Shown here: positions 22,831-32,332 of the stretch, in pieces | How the letters are laid out: every line of letters starts with the position of its first letter | Numbering within the stretch: position 1 is the stretch's first letter | Source: Bacteroidota bacterium | Lineage (GTDB): Bacteria; Bacteroidota; Bacteroidia; Chitinophagales; Chitinophagaceae | DNA length: 64,000 nucleotides | Assembly (NCBI GenBank): GCA_030706735.1 | Contig: JAUZNZ010000020.1 | Span: 1-64,000 of the forward strand | Direction: 5' to 3' | The notes under the pieces: generated by a model | What the model was told of the DNA's origin: nothing | The model's database searches: none | The model's input: only the letters and a program-made list of their open reading frames with translations | Translations under genes and position numbers: made by a program

Positions 22831-24879
22831 ATGTTAGCGGGACTACAGAATGTGACTTTCGAATTCGGCGCCAGGGTGATCGTGAAGGATGCCACCTGGC
22901 ATATCCAGCCCAATGAACGGATCGGCCTGATCGGGTATAACGGGACGGGCAAGTCGACCTTATTGAAACTATTCGCCGGCGAACTCCAGCCCTCGGAAGG
23001 CACCGTGGAACGCAGCCGGAACCTGACCATCGGGTATCTGCACCAGGACCTCCTGAGCTTTGACACCCATGGTTCGATCCTGAGCGTCGCCATGACGGCA
23101 TTCGAACGGGTGCTGCAGGTGGAAAAAGAGATCGACGAGCTGGGCAAGCGACTGGAAAAGGATCCGGAGAACAATGCCTTGTTGCACCAGTATTCGGACG
23201 CCCTCCATGAAATGGATACGCTTGACGGCTACAATATCCATCACAAGACCGAAGAGATCCTGCAAGGCCTGGGGTTCGCGAATGCCGACCTGCAGCGTCC
23301 CTTCCGGGAATTCAGCGGCGGCTGGCGGATGCGTGTGCTGCTGGCCAAGATGATCCTGCAAGCTCCCGACCTGCTGTTGCTCGACGAGCCGACCAACCAC
23401 ATGGACCTGCCCTCCATCGAATGGCTGGAGAAATACCTGCAACACTATCAGGGGGCGGTGGTGATCGTCAGCCACGACAAATACTTCCTGAACCGCATGG
23501 TCACCAAGATCGTCGAGCTCTATCAGAAAGAACTGCATATTTATAACGGCAACTACAGCTTCTACGAGACCGAAAAGCAGCAGCGCGTCGAGCTGCAGCA
23601 GCGTGCCTTCGAAAACCAACAGGAATATATCCGGCAGCAGGAGCGGTTCATCGAGCGGTTCCGGGCCAAGGCCTCCAAAGCGGCGGCGGCGCAGAGCGCT
23701 ATGAAAAGGCTGGATAAGATCGAACGCATCGAAGATGTGGAGATCGAGCGGCCGAATATCCGGATCAATTTTCGCGTCGATAAGACGCCGGGGCGGGTAC
23801 TGGTCACCCTGAAGGATGCGACCAAGAAATTCGGGAACCTCAGCATTGTGGAACATGCCCATGCAGAGATCGACCGGGGCGACAAGATCGCCCTGATCGG
23901 GGCCAACGGAAAGGGGAAGTCGACCCTGCTTCGGATGATCGCGGGCACGGAGCCCTTCGAGGGCCAGCGCATATGGGGCCATAACGTGGAAGCCAGTTTC
24001 TATGCACAGCACCAGCTCGAGGCGCTGAATGTGAACAATACCGTCCTGGAGGAGATGCAGTTGTGCGGCAGTCAAAAGACCGAACTGGAGCTACGGACAT
24101 TGCTGGGATGCTTCTTATTCAGCGGGGACGACGTGGAGAAAAAGATCAAGATCCTGAGCGGCGGCGAGAAGGCGCGTGTGGCCCTCGCCAAGACGATCGT
24201 CAGCAAGGCGAACTTCTTGTTGCTGGACGAGCCAACCAACCACCTCGATATGCATTCCTGCGACCTGTTGATCGAGGCGCTCAGCAAATATGAGGGAAGC
24301 TATCTGCTGGTCAGCCATGACCGCTATTTCATTTCCAAAACGGCCAATAAGATCTGGGAGATCGACGACCATCAGATCCGGGAATTCAAAGGGGACTATG
24401 AGGAATGGGTCGGCTGGAAAGAACGCAATCTGGCAGCCAAACAGCATAGCGCCGTCCAGGCCGAGGCGGCGGTCGCAAAGGCTGCGGAGGCGAAGGTTGC
24501 GGGGAACGGGAAGACGGTGACGAAGGCTGCGGGGAACGGGAAGACGGTGACGAAGGTTGCGGGGAACGGGAAGGATGCGGGCGCTGCGAAAGCCGCGCCC
24601 AACGCACCCAACGCGCCGATCGACAAGGAGGCGAAGAAGGAATTACAGAAGCAGCAGCGGCTATTCCAGCAGCTGGAGGAAAAGATCGCCTCACTGACCA
24701 AACGAAAGAATGAACTGGAAGCATCCCTCTCCGATCCTTCCACGTATTCCGATAAGAACAAGTTCGTACAAACGGAAGCGGATTATCAGAAGGCGGCGTC
24801 CGAATTGGAGCGATCCAACCAGCAGTACGAGCAGGTCTTCGAAAAGATCATGGAGCTGGAGAAGAACACCCCATCATGA
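22831..24879 (+). CDS. ABC-F family ATPase with expanded C-terminal linker
   Basis: Soluble protein of 682 residues with two ABC ATPase domains and no membrane segments, the ABC-F (Uup/EttA/Abc-F resistance) layout; such proteins act on the ribosome. Domain 1 has GYNGTGKST, FSGGWRMRV and LLLLDEPTNHMD; domain 2 has GANGKGKST, LSGGEKARV and LLLDEPTNHLD. The interdomain linker (about 240-320) is charged and helical. A C-terminal coiled coil (about 610-680) follows a linker containing a repeated 10-residue unit VAGNGKTVTK. ATG at 22831 matches the family start; an ATG 7 codons upstream is possible. The stop overlaps the next start (ATGA), so the patatin gene is translationally coupled. Confidence 0.9.
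   Translation: MLAGLQNVTFEFGARVIVKDATWHIQPNERIGLIGYNGTGKSTLLKLFAGELQPSEGTVERSRNLTIGYLHQDLLSFDTHGSILSVAMTAFERVLQVEKEIDELGKRLEKDPENNALLHQYSDALHEMDTLDGYNIHHKTEEILQGLGFANADLQRPFREFSGGWRMRVLLAKMILQAPDLLLLDEPTNHMDLPSIEWLEKYLQHYQGAVVIVSHDKYFLNRMVTKIVELYQKELHIYNGNYSFYETEKQQRVELQQRAFENQQEYIRQQERFIERFRAKASKAAAAQSAMKRLDKIERIEDVEIERPNIRINFRVDKTPGRVLVTLKDATKKFGNLSIVEHAHAEIDRGDKIALIGANGKGKSTLLRMIAGTEPFEGQRIWGHNVEASFYAQHQLEALNVNNTVLEEMQLCGSQKTELELRTLLGCFLFSGDDVEKKIKILSGGEKARVALAKTIVSKANFLLLDEPTNHLDMHSCDLLIEALSKYEGSYLLVSHDRYFISKTANKIWEIDDHQIREFKGDYEEWVGWKERNLAAKQHSAVQAEAAVAKAAEAKVAGNGKTVTKAAGNGKTVTKVAGNGKDAGAAKAAPNAPNAPIDKEAKKELQKQQRLFQQLEEKIASLTKRKNELEASLSDPSTYSDKNKFVQTEADYQKAASELERSNQQYEQVFEKIMELEKNTPS
24496..24576 (+). 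repeat. 30-bp in-frame tandem repeat in the ABC-F gene
   Basis: Copies at 24496-24525, 24526-24555 and a partial copy at 24556-24576 encode (V/A)AGNGKTVTK. Copies are nearly identical at DNA level, which marks a recent expansion of a disordered linker. Confidence 0.85.
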
Positions 24880-27119
24880 CAAAACACCTCTTCATTCTCG
24901 GTCTGAGCCTGATCCTCTGCTTTAAGGCACGGACACAGGGCCCGGCGACCGGGACGCGTCCCCGGATCGGGCTCACTCTGAGCGGCGGCGGGGCGAAGGG
25001 GTTGGCGCATATCGGCATCCTGAAGGCCATCGATTCTGCGGGGCTGAAGATCGACTACATCACCGGCACGAGCATGGGCAGCATTATCGGGGCGCTCTAT
25101 GCCATCGGTTATTCCGCGGACTCCATCGAGCACATTGCCCGCATCTTTGATTGGGACCTGCTCTTGTCCAACCAATCCAGCATGCGAAGCATCATTATGG
25201 AAGAAAAGGACGAGTATGGCAAATACGATATCGAGCTGCCCTGGGTCAATCACTGGTTCCGCATCGCCACCGGCGTGATCGAAGGGCAGGAGCTTTGGCT
25301 GAAATTCGCCGAGCTGTTCCGGCCGGTTTACCAGATCAAGGACTTCAGCCAGTTTTCGATCCCGTTCAAATGCGTGGCCACCGACATCTCGACGGGCGAA
25401 GCGGTGGTGCTGGACAGCGGCGAGATCGTGTCCGCGCTGCGCTCGAGCATGGCCATCCCCTCCCTGTTCACGGCCGTGGAATACGATGGCAAGAAGCTTG
25501 TCGACGGGGGCGTCGTGCGCAATTTCCCGGTTGAGGACGTGCGCAAGATGGGCGCGCAGTTTGTGATCGGCAGCAATGCGTCGGGGCCCCTGCTCAGCTC
25601 GGCCCAGGTCACCAATGCGATACAGGTGTTGTTGCAGGTGGCTTTTTTCAGAGAGGCGGAGGACACGAGAAAACAGATCCCGCTTTGCAATATCTATGTA
25701 CGCCTGCCGGTCGACAAATACAGCATGAGCAGTTTCAGCCAGGCAAAGGACGTGCTGGATGCGGGCATTGAAGAAGGGCGGCGTCTGTATCCGCAATTGA
25801 AGCATCTCAAGGATTCCCTTGACTCGATCTATGGACCGCAGGAGGCGTTGACGAACCGGCTGCCGGTACTGCCGCCGGTCACGATCTCCTCCTATACGGT
25901 AAGGGGCCTGAAGCAGACGAGCGAACCCTTCTTCCTCCAAAGCATGGGTTTGCTTACGCACCATTCCTATACGGCTCCCCAGCTTTCGCGCATGGTTCGC
26001 CGCGCCTTCGGCACGCGTTACTACGACCGGATCAATTATTCCCTGATGCCCCAGCCGGACAGCACGTGCCGGATCGACCTGGAAGTGGCCGAAAATCCAC
26101 TGACCTTCGCCAAGATCGGCCTCAATTATAACCAGTTCAGCGGGATCAGCGCCATTATCAACCTAACCGGACGGAACTTCTTCACACCCAATTCGCGCAG
26201 CCTGGTGACCCTGAACATCGGGCAGAATTTCCGGATGCGCGCGGAGCACCTGCAGTATTTCGGCCGGGGCGGTAAGGGCGCCTTTGTGCTGGGGACGCAA
26301 TTCGATCAGTTCGGCATCACGACCTACAATACCGAATTCAAGGAATCGGGCCTGTATGATCAGAATTATTTCAAACTGGACGGCCGGTTCGATTATTCGA
26401 CCAACCGCGATCTGACGCTGGGGACGGGAAGCCGTTTTGAATGGATCCATTACGATCCGTCGATCACGTCGAGCCTCGAGTTCAAAGGAAGGAATTATTT
26501 CCTGACAGGATATTTCTTCATAAAAAGCAATACGCTCGACCGGCCTGTTTATCCGCGCAAGGGGATCCGGGTGGAGGCCGAGGCCGACTATGTCTTCGAA
26601 CAAAGTCCGCACGCGCAATATTATTCGTCGAGCAATGTTCCGATCACCGACTCGACCATTTCAGACCGTCCCTATCAGCGCATCCTGTTCAAATTCGACA
26701 ACTATGCGCCGCTGAGCAGCCGAAGCACCCTGATCACGCATCTGCAGGCAGGCATGAACTTCATGTACCGGAACAATATCATGAATGAATTTTCGATCGG
26801 CGGCCTGACCGATCAATTCCACAACCAGGTCGCCTTTGCCGGATTGCGGGAAGGCACCTTCTATTCGCCGAGCATCGCAGAGATGATGCTCGGGCTGCGC
26901 TACCAGGTATTCAGCAATACCTTTATCACGGGCAGGGCCAATGTGCTTTTCAATAATTTTGTCACGCGGAGTACTTTCTTCACCACGCCTGATTTCCTTT
27001 CCGGTTATGCGTTGACGTTCACCTATCATTTTGCGCTGGGGCCGCTGGAGCTGAGCGCCATGTACAGCGATCAATCCCGGCGGGTGCTGGGATATGTGAA
27101 TATCGGAATACCGTTTTGA
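24876..27119 (+). CDS. Patatin-like phospholipase with BamA-type barrel
   Basis: Outer-membrane protein of 747 residues. After a signal peptide (1-20) comes a patatin/PNPLA domain (about 28-230): oxyanion motif LSGGGAKGLAHIG, nucleophile motif GTSMG and the catalytic aspartate motif VDGGVVRNFP. A POTRA-like segment (about 335-410) and a C-terminal 16-strand Omp85/BamA-like barrel (about 430-747, ending GYVNIGIPF) follow. The family resembles PlpD, a secreted lipase with a C-terminal Omp85 barrel. The expected activity is hydrolysis of phospholipid acyl chains at the cell surface or periplasm. It overlaps the ABC-F stop codon by 4 nt. Confidence 0.93.
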   Translation: MTKHLFILGLSLILCFKARTQGPATGTRPRIGLTLSGGGAKGLAHIGILKAIDSAGLKIDYITGTSMGSIIGALYAIGYSADSIEHIARIFDWDLLLSNQSSMRSIIMEEKDEYGKYDIELPWVNHWFRIATGVIEGQELWLKFAELFRPVYQIKDFSQFSIPFKCVATDISTGEAVVLDSGEIVSALRSSMAIPSLFTAVEYDGKKLVDGGVVRNFPVEDVRKMGAQFVIGSNASGPLLSSAQVTNAIQVLLQVAFFREAEDTRKQIPLCNIYVRLPVDKYSMSSFSQAKDVLDAGIEEGRRLYPQLKHLKDSLDSIYGPQEALTNRLPVLPPVTISSYTVRGLKQTSEPFFLQSMGLLTHHSYTAPQLSRMVRRAFGTRYYDRINYSLMPQPDSTCRIDLEVAENPLTFAKIGLNYNQFSGISAIINLTGRNFFTPNSRSLVTLNIGQNFRMRAEHLQYFGRGGKGAFVLGTQFDQFGITTYNTEFKESGLYDQNYFKLDGRFDYSTNRDLTLGTGSRFEWIHYDPSITSSLEFKGRNYFLTGYFFIKSNTLDRPVYPRKGIRVEAEADYVFEQSPHAQYYSSSNVPITDSTISDRPYQRILFKFDNYAPLSSRSTLITHLQAGMNFMYRNNIMNEFSIGGLTDQFHNQVAFAGLREGTFYSPSIAEMMLGLRYQVFSNTFITGRANVLFNNFVTRSTFFTTPDFLSGYALTFTYHFALGPLELSAMYSDQSRRVLGYVNIGIPF

Positions 27120-27194
27120 CGAGCCCGGGCGATGGCAAGCGAGCCGGGGACGGGTCGGACAAGCCGGAAACGAGGAGGACGGCCGCCGGGCAGG

Positions 27195-28853
27195 TCAGAC
27201 GCCAATTTTTTCGTTGACTATGCGGAGGATCTCGGTCTCCATGGCGATGGCCTTGTTCTCGATCTCCCTGCCTTTGGCGAGCGTCGAGGCGGCAAACTCC
27301 TTATCCTCGCAACCCGCCGCGTTGATGCGAACGTTCATATAGGCGCCCATGACGGCCGTCCGGGCGCATAGCGCGCCCACGCCTGCATCGGAGACGGAAT
27401 TGGGACTACCGGTCTCCGCCATCGCCCGGATCAGCTCCATGCTGGCATAGGCCGACTGCATGACGCGCAAAGGAACGGTCATGGCCTCCTTCGTCGCCTC
27501 CTGAATGGCGGAGGAACGGGCAGCCGACTCGGCCGGCGTGGCCTTCGGCAGGGCAAAGGCCGCCATGATCCGGTTGAAGGCGCGCGTGTCGGCATCTACC
27601 CATTTCAGCAATTCATCCTTGGCCTGCTGTCCCCTGGCGGCCCAGTCGCCGAATTCGGCCCATCTGTCATCCCATCCTTTTTTGTGGGAAGAGAGATTGG
27701 CGACCATGGCTCCCAGGGAAGCGCCGAGAGCTCCGACATATGCTGAGATCGAACCGCCGCCGGGCGCCGGACTTTCGCTGGCCGTCAAGTCCGCAAAATC
27801 TTCCAGGCTCATCCGGACCAGCCGGCTGTCCGCCTTGTCGCGCAGCAGGTATTCGATGATGCGCTCTTCGGGGTTGAAGGGCGCCAGTTCGTCCAGTCCC
27901 ATCGACAGGACGGCCATGCGGATGAGTTCTTTTTCGGACACGCCAATAGAGCGTTGCTGCTTTTGCAAAAAATATTTCCCTGCATCCAGCATCGCCCGGA
28001 GGGGGATCAATCCAACCAACTCGCTGCCTGTCACGCGCAGGCCCCGTTCGGCGGCAGACCGGCAGACCTCGTCGAAAGCAATATGCACCGGCGTGATTTG
28101 GATATTCGTCAGGTTCATGGAGATCTGCGCGATCCCGTACTCTTCGATATACCATCCGATGGCTTTGACGGCCTTCAGTCTTCCCGGGACAGAAACGTTC
28201 ACGGGAGGATTGCCTTCGCGTCTGACCCGTCCGGCCTCGCGCACGTCGAAGGCCACCGCATTTGCGCGGCGGGTGGAGGTGGTGTTCAGGTTGACGTTAT
28301 AGGCGACCAGGAAATCCCGGGCGCCGATGACCGTGGCGCCGCGTTTGGCGTCGAACTCCGCCGGGCCGTAATCGGGTTTCCAGGCGGGTTGTCTGATCTT
28401 CGTTTCGAGGCCTTCGTATTCGCCGGCGCGGATCACGGACAGATTGCTCCGCGATTTGTCGGGCTGGGCCGCCTCGTACAGATAGACGGGCAGCTTCAGT
28501 TCGGATCCGACGCGCTGCGCCAGTCTCTTCGCCCATTCTGCCGTCTCTTCCATGCTGATGCCGGCAATCGGGATGAGGGGACACACGTCGGTGGCGCCCA
28601 TGCGCGGGTGTTCCCCTTTGTGCATGCTCATGTCGATCAGCTCCCCTGCCCTTTTGATCGCCCGGAATGCCGCCTCGATCACGGCGGCCGGAGCGCCTAC
28701 CAGGGTGACGACCGTGCGGTTGGTCGCCTTCCCCGGGTCGACATTCAATAAGCGGACGCCGGCTACGCCCTCTATCTGATCCGTGATCTGTCTGATCAGC
28801 TCCGTATTATTGCCTTCGCTGAAATTTGGAACGCACTCGATGATCGGATCCAT
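27195..28853 (-). CDS. ftcD: Glutamate formimidoyltransferase / formimidoyl-THF cyclodeaminase fusion
   Basis: Bifunctional enzyme of 552 residues ending histidine degradation: the formimino group of formiminoglutamate goes to tetrahydrofolate, releasing glutamate, and is then deaminated to methenyl-THF and ammonia. Domain 1 (about 1-300) shows ECVPNFSEG, HKGEHPRMGATDVCPLIP and NVNLNTTSTRRA; domain 2 (about 345-552) is the cyclodeaminase with TASESPAPGGGSISAYVGALGA and a helical bundle. It is on the same strand as hutI, hutU and hutH, although other genes lie between. No hutG or hutF is seen, so this is the only visible route for formiminoglutamate. Confidence 0.95.
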   Translation of the reverse strand: MDPIIECVPNFSEGNNTELIRQITDQIEGVAGVRLLNVDPGKATNRTVVTLVGAPAAVIEAAFRAIKRAGELIDMSMHKGEHPRMGATDVCPLIPIAGISMEETAEWAKRLAQRVGSELKLPVYLYEAAQPDKSRSNLSVIRAGEYEGLETKIRQPAWKPDYGPAEFDAKRGATVIGARDFLVAYNVNLNTTSTRRANAVAFDVREAGRVRREGNPPVNVSVPGRLKAVKAIGWYIEEYGIAQISMNLTNIQITPVHIAFDEVCRSAAERGLRVTGSELVGLIPLRAMLDAGKYFLQKQQRSIGVSEKELIRMAVLSMGLDELAPFNPEERIIEYLLRDKADSRLVRMSLEDFADLTASESPAPGGGSISAYVGALGASLGAMVANLSSHKKGWDDRWAEFGDWAARGQQAKDELLKWVDADTRAFNRIMAAFALPKATPAESAARSSAIQEATKEAMTVPLRVMQSAYASMELIRAMAETGSPNSVSDAGVGALCARTAVMGAYMNVRINAAGCEDKEFAASTLAKGREIENKAIAMETEILRIVNEKIGV

Positions 28854-28932
28854 AATTTTTGATTGAGATGATGTTGGCGCGGGCCCGCGATGCCGCGCAC
28901 GAACCTGCCGGGCGCAATTTAAGGAAAGATGT

Positions 28933-31035
28933 CTATTCGGCGACCGTCGCCGGGACGGACCGTCTGCGGGGCCGGATGAAATCGAGCGGATTGCTGCGGA
29001 AATAGCGCCAGAGGATTCCCAGGAAGGCGGGGTATTTGTTCAGCCGGACCCCTCTCGAGCGGGCCGCAACGAAGAATGCAAGGGAGAAGCTGACCAGGAA
29101 ATTGAAGAAGCCGATGCCCAGAACGCCTCCGATCACCGTCAGCAGGTACCAGCGCGGGATATTTTCCAGGCCCAGGCCATAGGCCGCGAAGGCGACGTTT
29201 CCGGAGGAGATCGTGATATGCCGGATGTCGAAGTGGATGCCGAAGACCTCCCCTACCGTTCCCGCCATGCCGAGGAAGAAGCCCAGCGCGATATTCCCGA
29301 TGATGGTACCCGCGTGCGCCTCGATGTAGGCGGCAAGCCGTTGCAGGCGGCGTTCGGGTACCGTCAGGCGCAGGACGGGATGCGTCGTGAGCCTTTTGCC
29401 GATATGGCCATACTGGATCTTGTTCTGGACATAGCCGGCAATGATGCCGCTCAGGAATAGAAAGACGCCGGTGTTGCAGGCATAGAGCAGCGAAAGACTT
29501 TGCCAGGGGTGCTGGTCACGGAGCATATCGGCCGCCACCTGTCCCGAGACGATCTTCGCGCCGGCGATCTTCTCATAGAGCCAGGCGATCAGCCAGGCGC
29601 CGGGAAATACAATGAGCAGGTTGCCCGCGAAGGAGGCGATCTGGCTGCGGGACACTTTGGCGACGGTCACCGCGAGGTTGTAGAGATTGGGTTCCTGGTC
29701 GCTCTTGCGCGTGTCGAGGGCGACGGCCACGGCGCTGGCGGTGAAGGCCGGCTGCTTGGTGGCGAGCGTGGTATGCGTCTCCTCGATCAACAGGAAGCTG
29801 ATGCTGTAATTCACGCTGTAGGCGAAGCCATGCCAGAAGATGGGCATCCTAAGGCGGCCGAGGAGGTTCTTTATAAATACAGCCAGGCATATCCAGGCCC
29901 CGCCGCCCATGGCGCTCCTCAGCATGGCGACGTATTCGCTCCAGGTCGACGTGATATACTTGCTGCCCTTGGAACCCTTATGTTCGGCGATCTGGTAGGC
30001 CAGGTAGCCCATGCTTTGGGACATGAACTCGCGGATGCTGTTCTTGCGATTCTCGTTGCGCACGAGCATGCGGAAGAAATCCACGAACTTTCCGGTGTCG
30101 AAATGCCGGTCATTGTCGAGCAGATCGACGAGGATCATGATGCGGTCGAGGCGGTTGGACAGGATCAGCAGCGTATAGGTTTGATGGAGGCTGGCTCCGC
30201 GCGAATAAGACTGCTCGCGGATCTGGGCGATGCAGTCGTAGCATTGCTGCAGGGTTTCGGCGACTTGCCCTGTCAGGACCGTCGTGCCGGGGAGACCGGG
30301 CGATGGGGAGAGACCGGGCGACGGGGAGAGAGCGGGCGATGGGGGGAGAGCGGGCGATGGGGTTCGATCCTCCTCCAGGAGCCATTGTTCGAGGGCATGT
30401 ATGCGATAGTTCTGCTCCACGAAGGGATTGTCTTCCTGTTGTTCGGGGGAAATATAATTCCGTACTTCTTTTTCCAACCCGAGCTGCGCCACCTGGAAAG
30501 CGAGGACCTTCAAGGATTGCAGGAGCTGATGAAGGATACGCCGGTCGTCCATGTGCAGGGAAAGGCCAATCGCCGCGAAGAGGCGTACCCAGGACTCGCG
30601 CGGGATCGATTCGACCCATTGGTAGTCATGGCGGCGGAAGAAAACGCGGTTGATCACGTAAAGAAAATCATGCTCATCCTGCAGGGGCGGAAGCAGCTTG
30701 TGGCGCAGGCGACCGAAGAACTCCTGCCAAAAGCCCCGGGCGATGGGTATGCCGCTCTCCGTAAGCGTAGCCGACAGGTCGGTCCGGATCAACTGACTGA
30801 ACAGCGCATGGCGGAGATTAGTCAGGAAAACGGGATGTTGTTGCAGGGCGGCCGTCAAATGCTCCAGGTTCCTGGTCGCGTCGCGGGCGCCCCGGCGGCG
30901 GGAGGGCCTTACGGCCGAAAAAAAACCGACCAGGAAATCCAATCCCTGGCGGCTGTCCGATACCGATAGTATGGTTGACCGCGTGGTGGCCGTTTCGAGA
31001 AAGTCGGGCTTATTTCTGTTTTTGGATCCGAACAT
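28933..31035 (-). CDS. Gcr-type 'site-specific recombinase' family membrane protein (PF10136-like)
   Basis: A 700-residue protein. The N-terminal 350 residues are soluble and helical (for example DEHDFLYVINRVFFRR); about residues 360-680 have at least six membrane segments (YSVNYSISFLLIEE, FAGNLLIVFPGAWLIAWLY, GFFLGMAGTVGEVFGI, VIGGVLGIGFFNFLVSFSLAFFV). The ETHTTLATKQPAFTAS motif is characteristic of the family named after Neisseria Gcr. No recombinase catalytic motif is visible and the topology argues for a membrane role, so the family name is probably misleading. A Pro/Ser repeat interrupts the soluble part. ATG at 31035 is chosen; upstream the frame runs into hutI, which ends 8 nt before. 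Confidence 0.75.
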   Translation of the reverse strand: MFGSKNRNKPDFLETATTRSTILSVSDSRQGLDFLVGFFSAVRPSRRRGARDATRNLEHLTAALQQHPVFLTNLRHALFSQLIRTDLSATLTESGIPIARGFWQEFFGRLRHKLLPPLQDEHDFLYVINRVFFRRHDYQWVESIPRESWVRLFAAIGLSLHMDDRRILHQLLQSLKVLAFQVAQLGLEKEVRNYISPEQQEDNPFVEQNYRIHALEQWLLEEDRTPSPALPPSPALSPSPGLSPSPGLPGTTVLTGQVAETLQQCYDCIAQIREQSYSRGASLHQTYTLLILSNRLDRIMILVDLLDNDRHFDTGKFVDFFRMLVRNENRKNSIREFMSQSMGYLAYQIAEHKGSKGSKYITSTWSEYVAMLRSAMGGGAWICLAVFIKNLLGRLRMPIFWHGFAYSVNYSISFLLIEETHTTLATKQPAFTASAVAVALDTRKSDQEPNLYNLAVTVAKVSRSQIASFAGNLLIVFPGAWLIAWLYEKIAGAKIVSGQVAADMLRDQHPWQSLSLLYACNTGVFLFLSGIIAGYVQNKIQYGHIGKRLTTHPVLRLTVPERRLQRLAAYIEAHAGTIIGNIALGFFLGMAGTVGEVFGIHFDIRHITISSGNVAFAAYGLGLENIPRWYLLTVIGGVLGIGFFNFLVSFSLAFFVAARSRGVRLNKYPAFLGILWRYFRSNPLDFIRPRRRSVPATVAE
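30289..30362 (-). repeat. 18-bp tandem repeat coding a Pro/Ser/Ala linker
   Basis: About four copies of a unit close to GGGCGATGGGGAGAGACC lie inside the Gcr-type gene and encode repeated (L/P)SPSPGL/ALPPSPA segments. The repeat is in frame (18 bp = 6 residues). Confidence 0.8.
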
Positions 31036-31043
31036 AGGGAAAG

Positions 31044-32315
31044 CTATATGAACGCGCCCCTGATCATCACCCTGTCGATCAGGTTCGACCCGAACGCATA
31101 AGGGAGGTAGGCCAATGAGGGCATGGGCCTGGTAAAGATAAGGTTTGCCTGTTTGCCGGGCGTAATGCTCCCCAGTTCCCCGCCGAGTCCCATGGCGTAG
31201 GCGCCGTTGAGGGTGGCTGCATTGATCGCCTCTTCGGGCAGCATCTTCATTTGGATGCAACTCAGCGAGACGACGAAATTCATATTGCCGCTGGGGGAAG
31301 AGCCCGGGTTATAATCCGAGGCAAGAGCAATGGCGCAGCCTGCGTCGATCAATTGCCGCGCGGGTTGGAAGGGCATGCGCAGGAAAAAAGCGGCCGTTGG
31401 CAAGAGGGTTCCGATCGTGCCGGACCCCCTAAGGGACCCGATGGCGGTCTGATCCATGTTTTCCAGATGATCGACGGAGAGGGCGCCCAATTTTACGCCC
31501 AGCTCCACTCCCCCGGACAGGCCGAGTTGATTGGCATGGATCTTCGGTTTCAGCCCCTGCGCCATGCCCGCGCGGCAAATCGTCTCCGTCTCTGCGGGCG
31601 AGAAAAAACCTTGTTCGCAAAAGACGTCGATATAGTCGGCCAGCCCTTCGCGGGCGATGACCGGCAGCATTTGTTGAATGATGAGATCGATGTACCCGGA
31701 ATGGTCGTCGCGGTAAGCCGCCGGGAAGGTATGCGCCCCCAGGAAGCTGGCCCTTATCGATAGGTCCGAGCGCTCCCTCAGGCGCTTAATGACGCGAAGC
31801 ATCTTCAGCTCCCCTTCCACGCTCAGGCCATAGCCGCTTTTTATTTCGACGGCTCCCGTGCCCAATTTGGCTATTTCCCCGAGCCGTTTCCAGGTCAGGT
31901 CGAATAGTTCCTCTTCCGATGTCTCTGCGAGCCTTGCGGCTGAATTCAGTATGCCCCCGCCGCGGGCGTTGATCTCCGCGTAACTGAGGCCCCTGATCTT
32001 GTCCACGAATTCCATTTCGCGGCTGCCGGCAAATACGAGGTGGGTATGACTGTCGCACCAGGCGGGCAAGATCCATGCGCCTGCCGCATCGATGACGGGG
32101 CCTTCGGGATCGCCATTGGATCGGGTAAGAGCCCGCCACTGAGCCAGCTGCCCAGGCATGGCGGACATGGGGCCATAGGCGGAAATCCGCTTGTCCTCGA
32201 TCAGCAGCCAGGCATTATCCAGGCAGGGCAGGATGGCCAGATCGGCTCCCCGCAGGACATGACCCTGCTCGCGGATATTCGCCAGGCGGCCATTCACGAT
32301 CAAAAGGGAAGACAT
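31044..32315 (-). CDS. hutI: Imidazolonepropionase
   Basis: Metal-dependent amidohydrolase that opens imidazolonepropionate to formiminoglutamate in histidine degradation. The 423-residue protein has the metal-binding HTH motif (H90, H92 in CDSHTHLVFAGSRE), GAVEIKSGYGLS, the KIHANQLG metal histidine region, ALASDYNPGSSPSGNM and a C-terminal composite beta domain. Length fits the family. ATG at 32315 gives the family start MSSLLIVNG. It lies 8 nt upstream of the Gcr-type gene in the same direction and 17 nt downstream of the GH15 gene, so all could share one transcript. Confidence 0.96.
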   Translation of the reverse strand: MSSLLIVNGRLANIREQGHVLRGADLAILPCLDNAWLLIEDKRISAYGPMSAMPGQLAQWRALTRSNGDPEGPVIDAAGAWILPAWCDSHTHLVFAGSREMEFVDKIRGLSYAEINARGGGILNSAARLAETSEEELFDLTWKRLGEIAKLGTGAVEIKSGYGLSVEGELKMLRVIKRLRERSDLSIRASFLGAHTFPAAYRDDHSGYIDLIIQQMLPVIAREGLADYIDVFCEQGFFSPAETETICRAGMAQGLKPKIHANQLGLSGGVELGVKLGALSVDHLENMDQTAIGSLRGSGTIGTLLPTAAFFLRMPFQPARQLIDAGCAIALASDYNPGSSPSGNMNFVVSLSCIQMKMLPEEAINAATLNGAYAMGLGGELGSITPGKQANLIFTRPMPSLAYLPYAFGSNLIDRVMIRGAFI

Positions 32316-32332
32316 ATCCCAAGATAGGGTTT

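Noticed and set aside
28933-31035. Mobile element encoding a recombinase
   Set aside because: The family name is site-specific recombinase, but no terminal repeats, target duplication or integrase motifs are present and the protein is a membrane protein.
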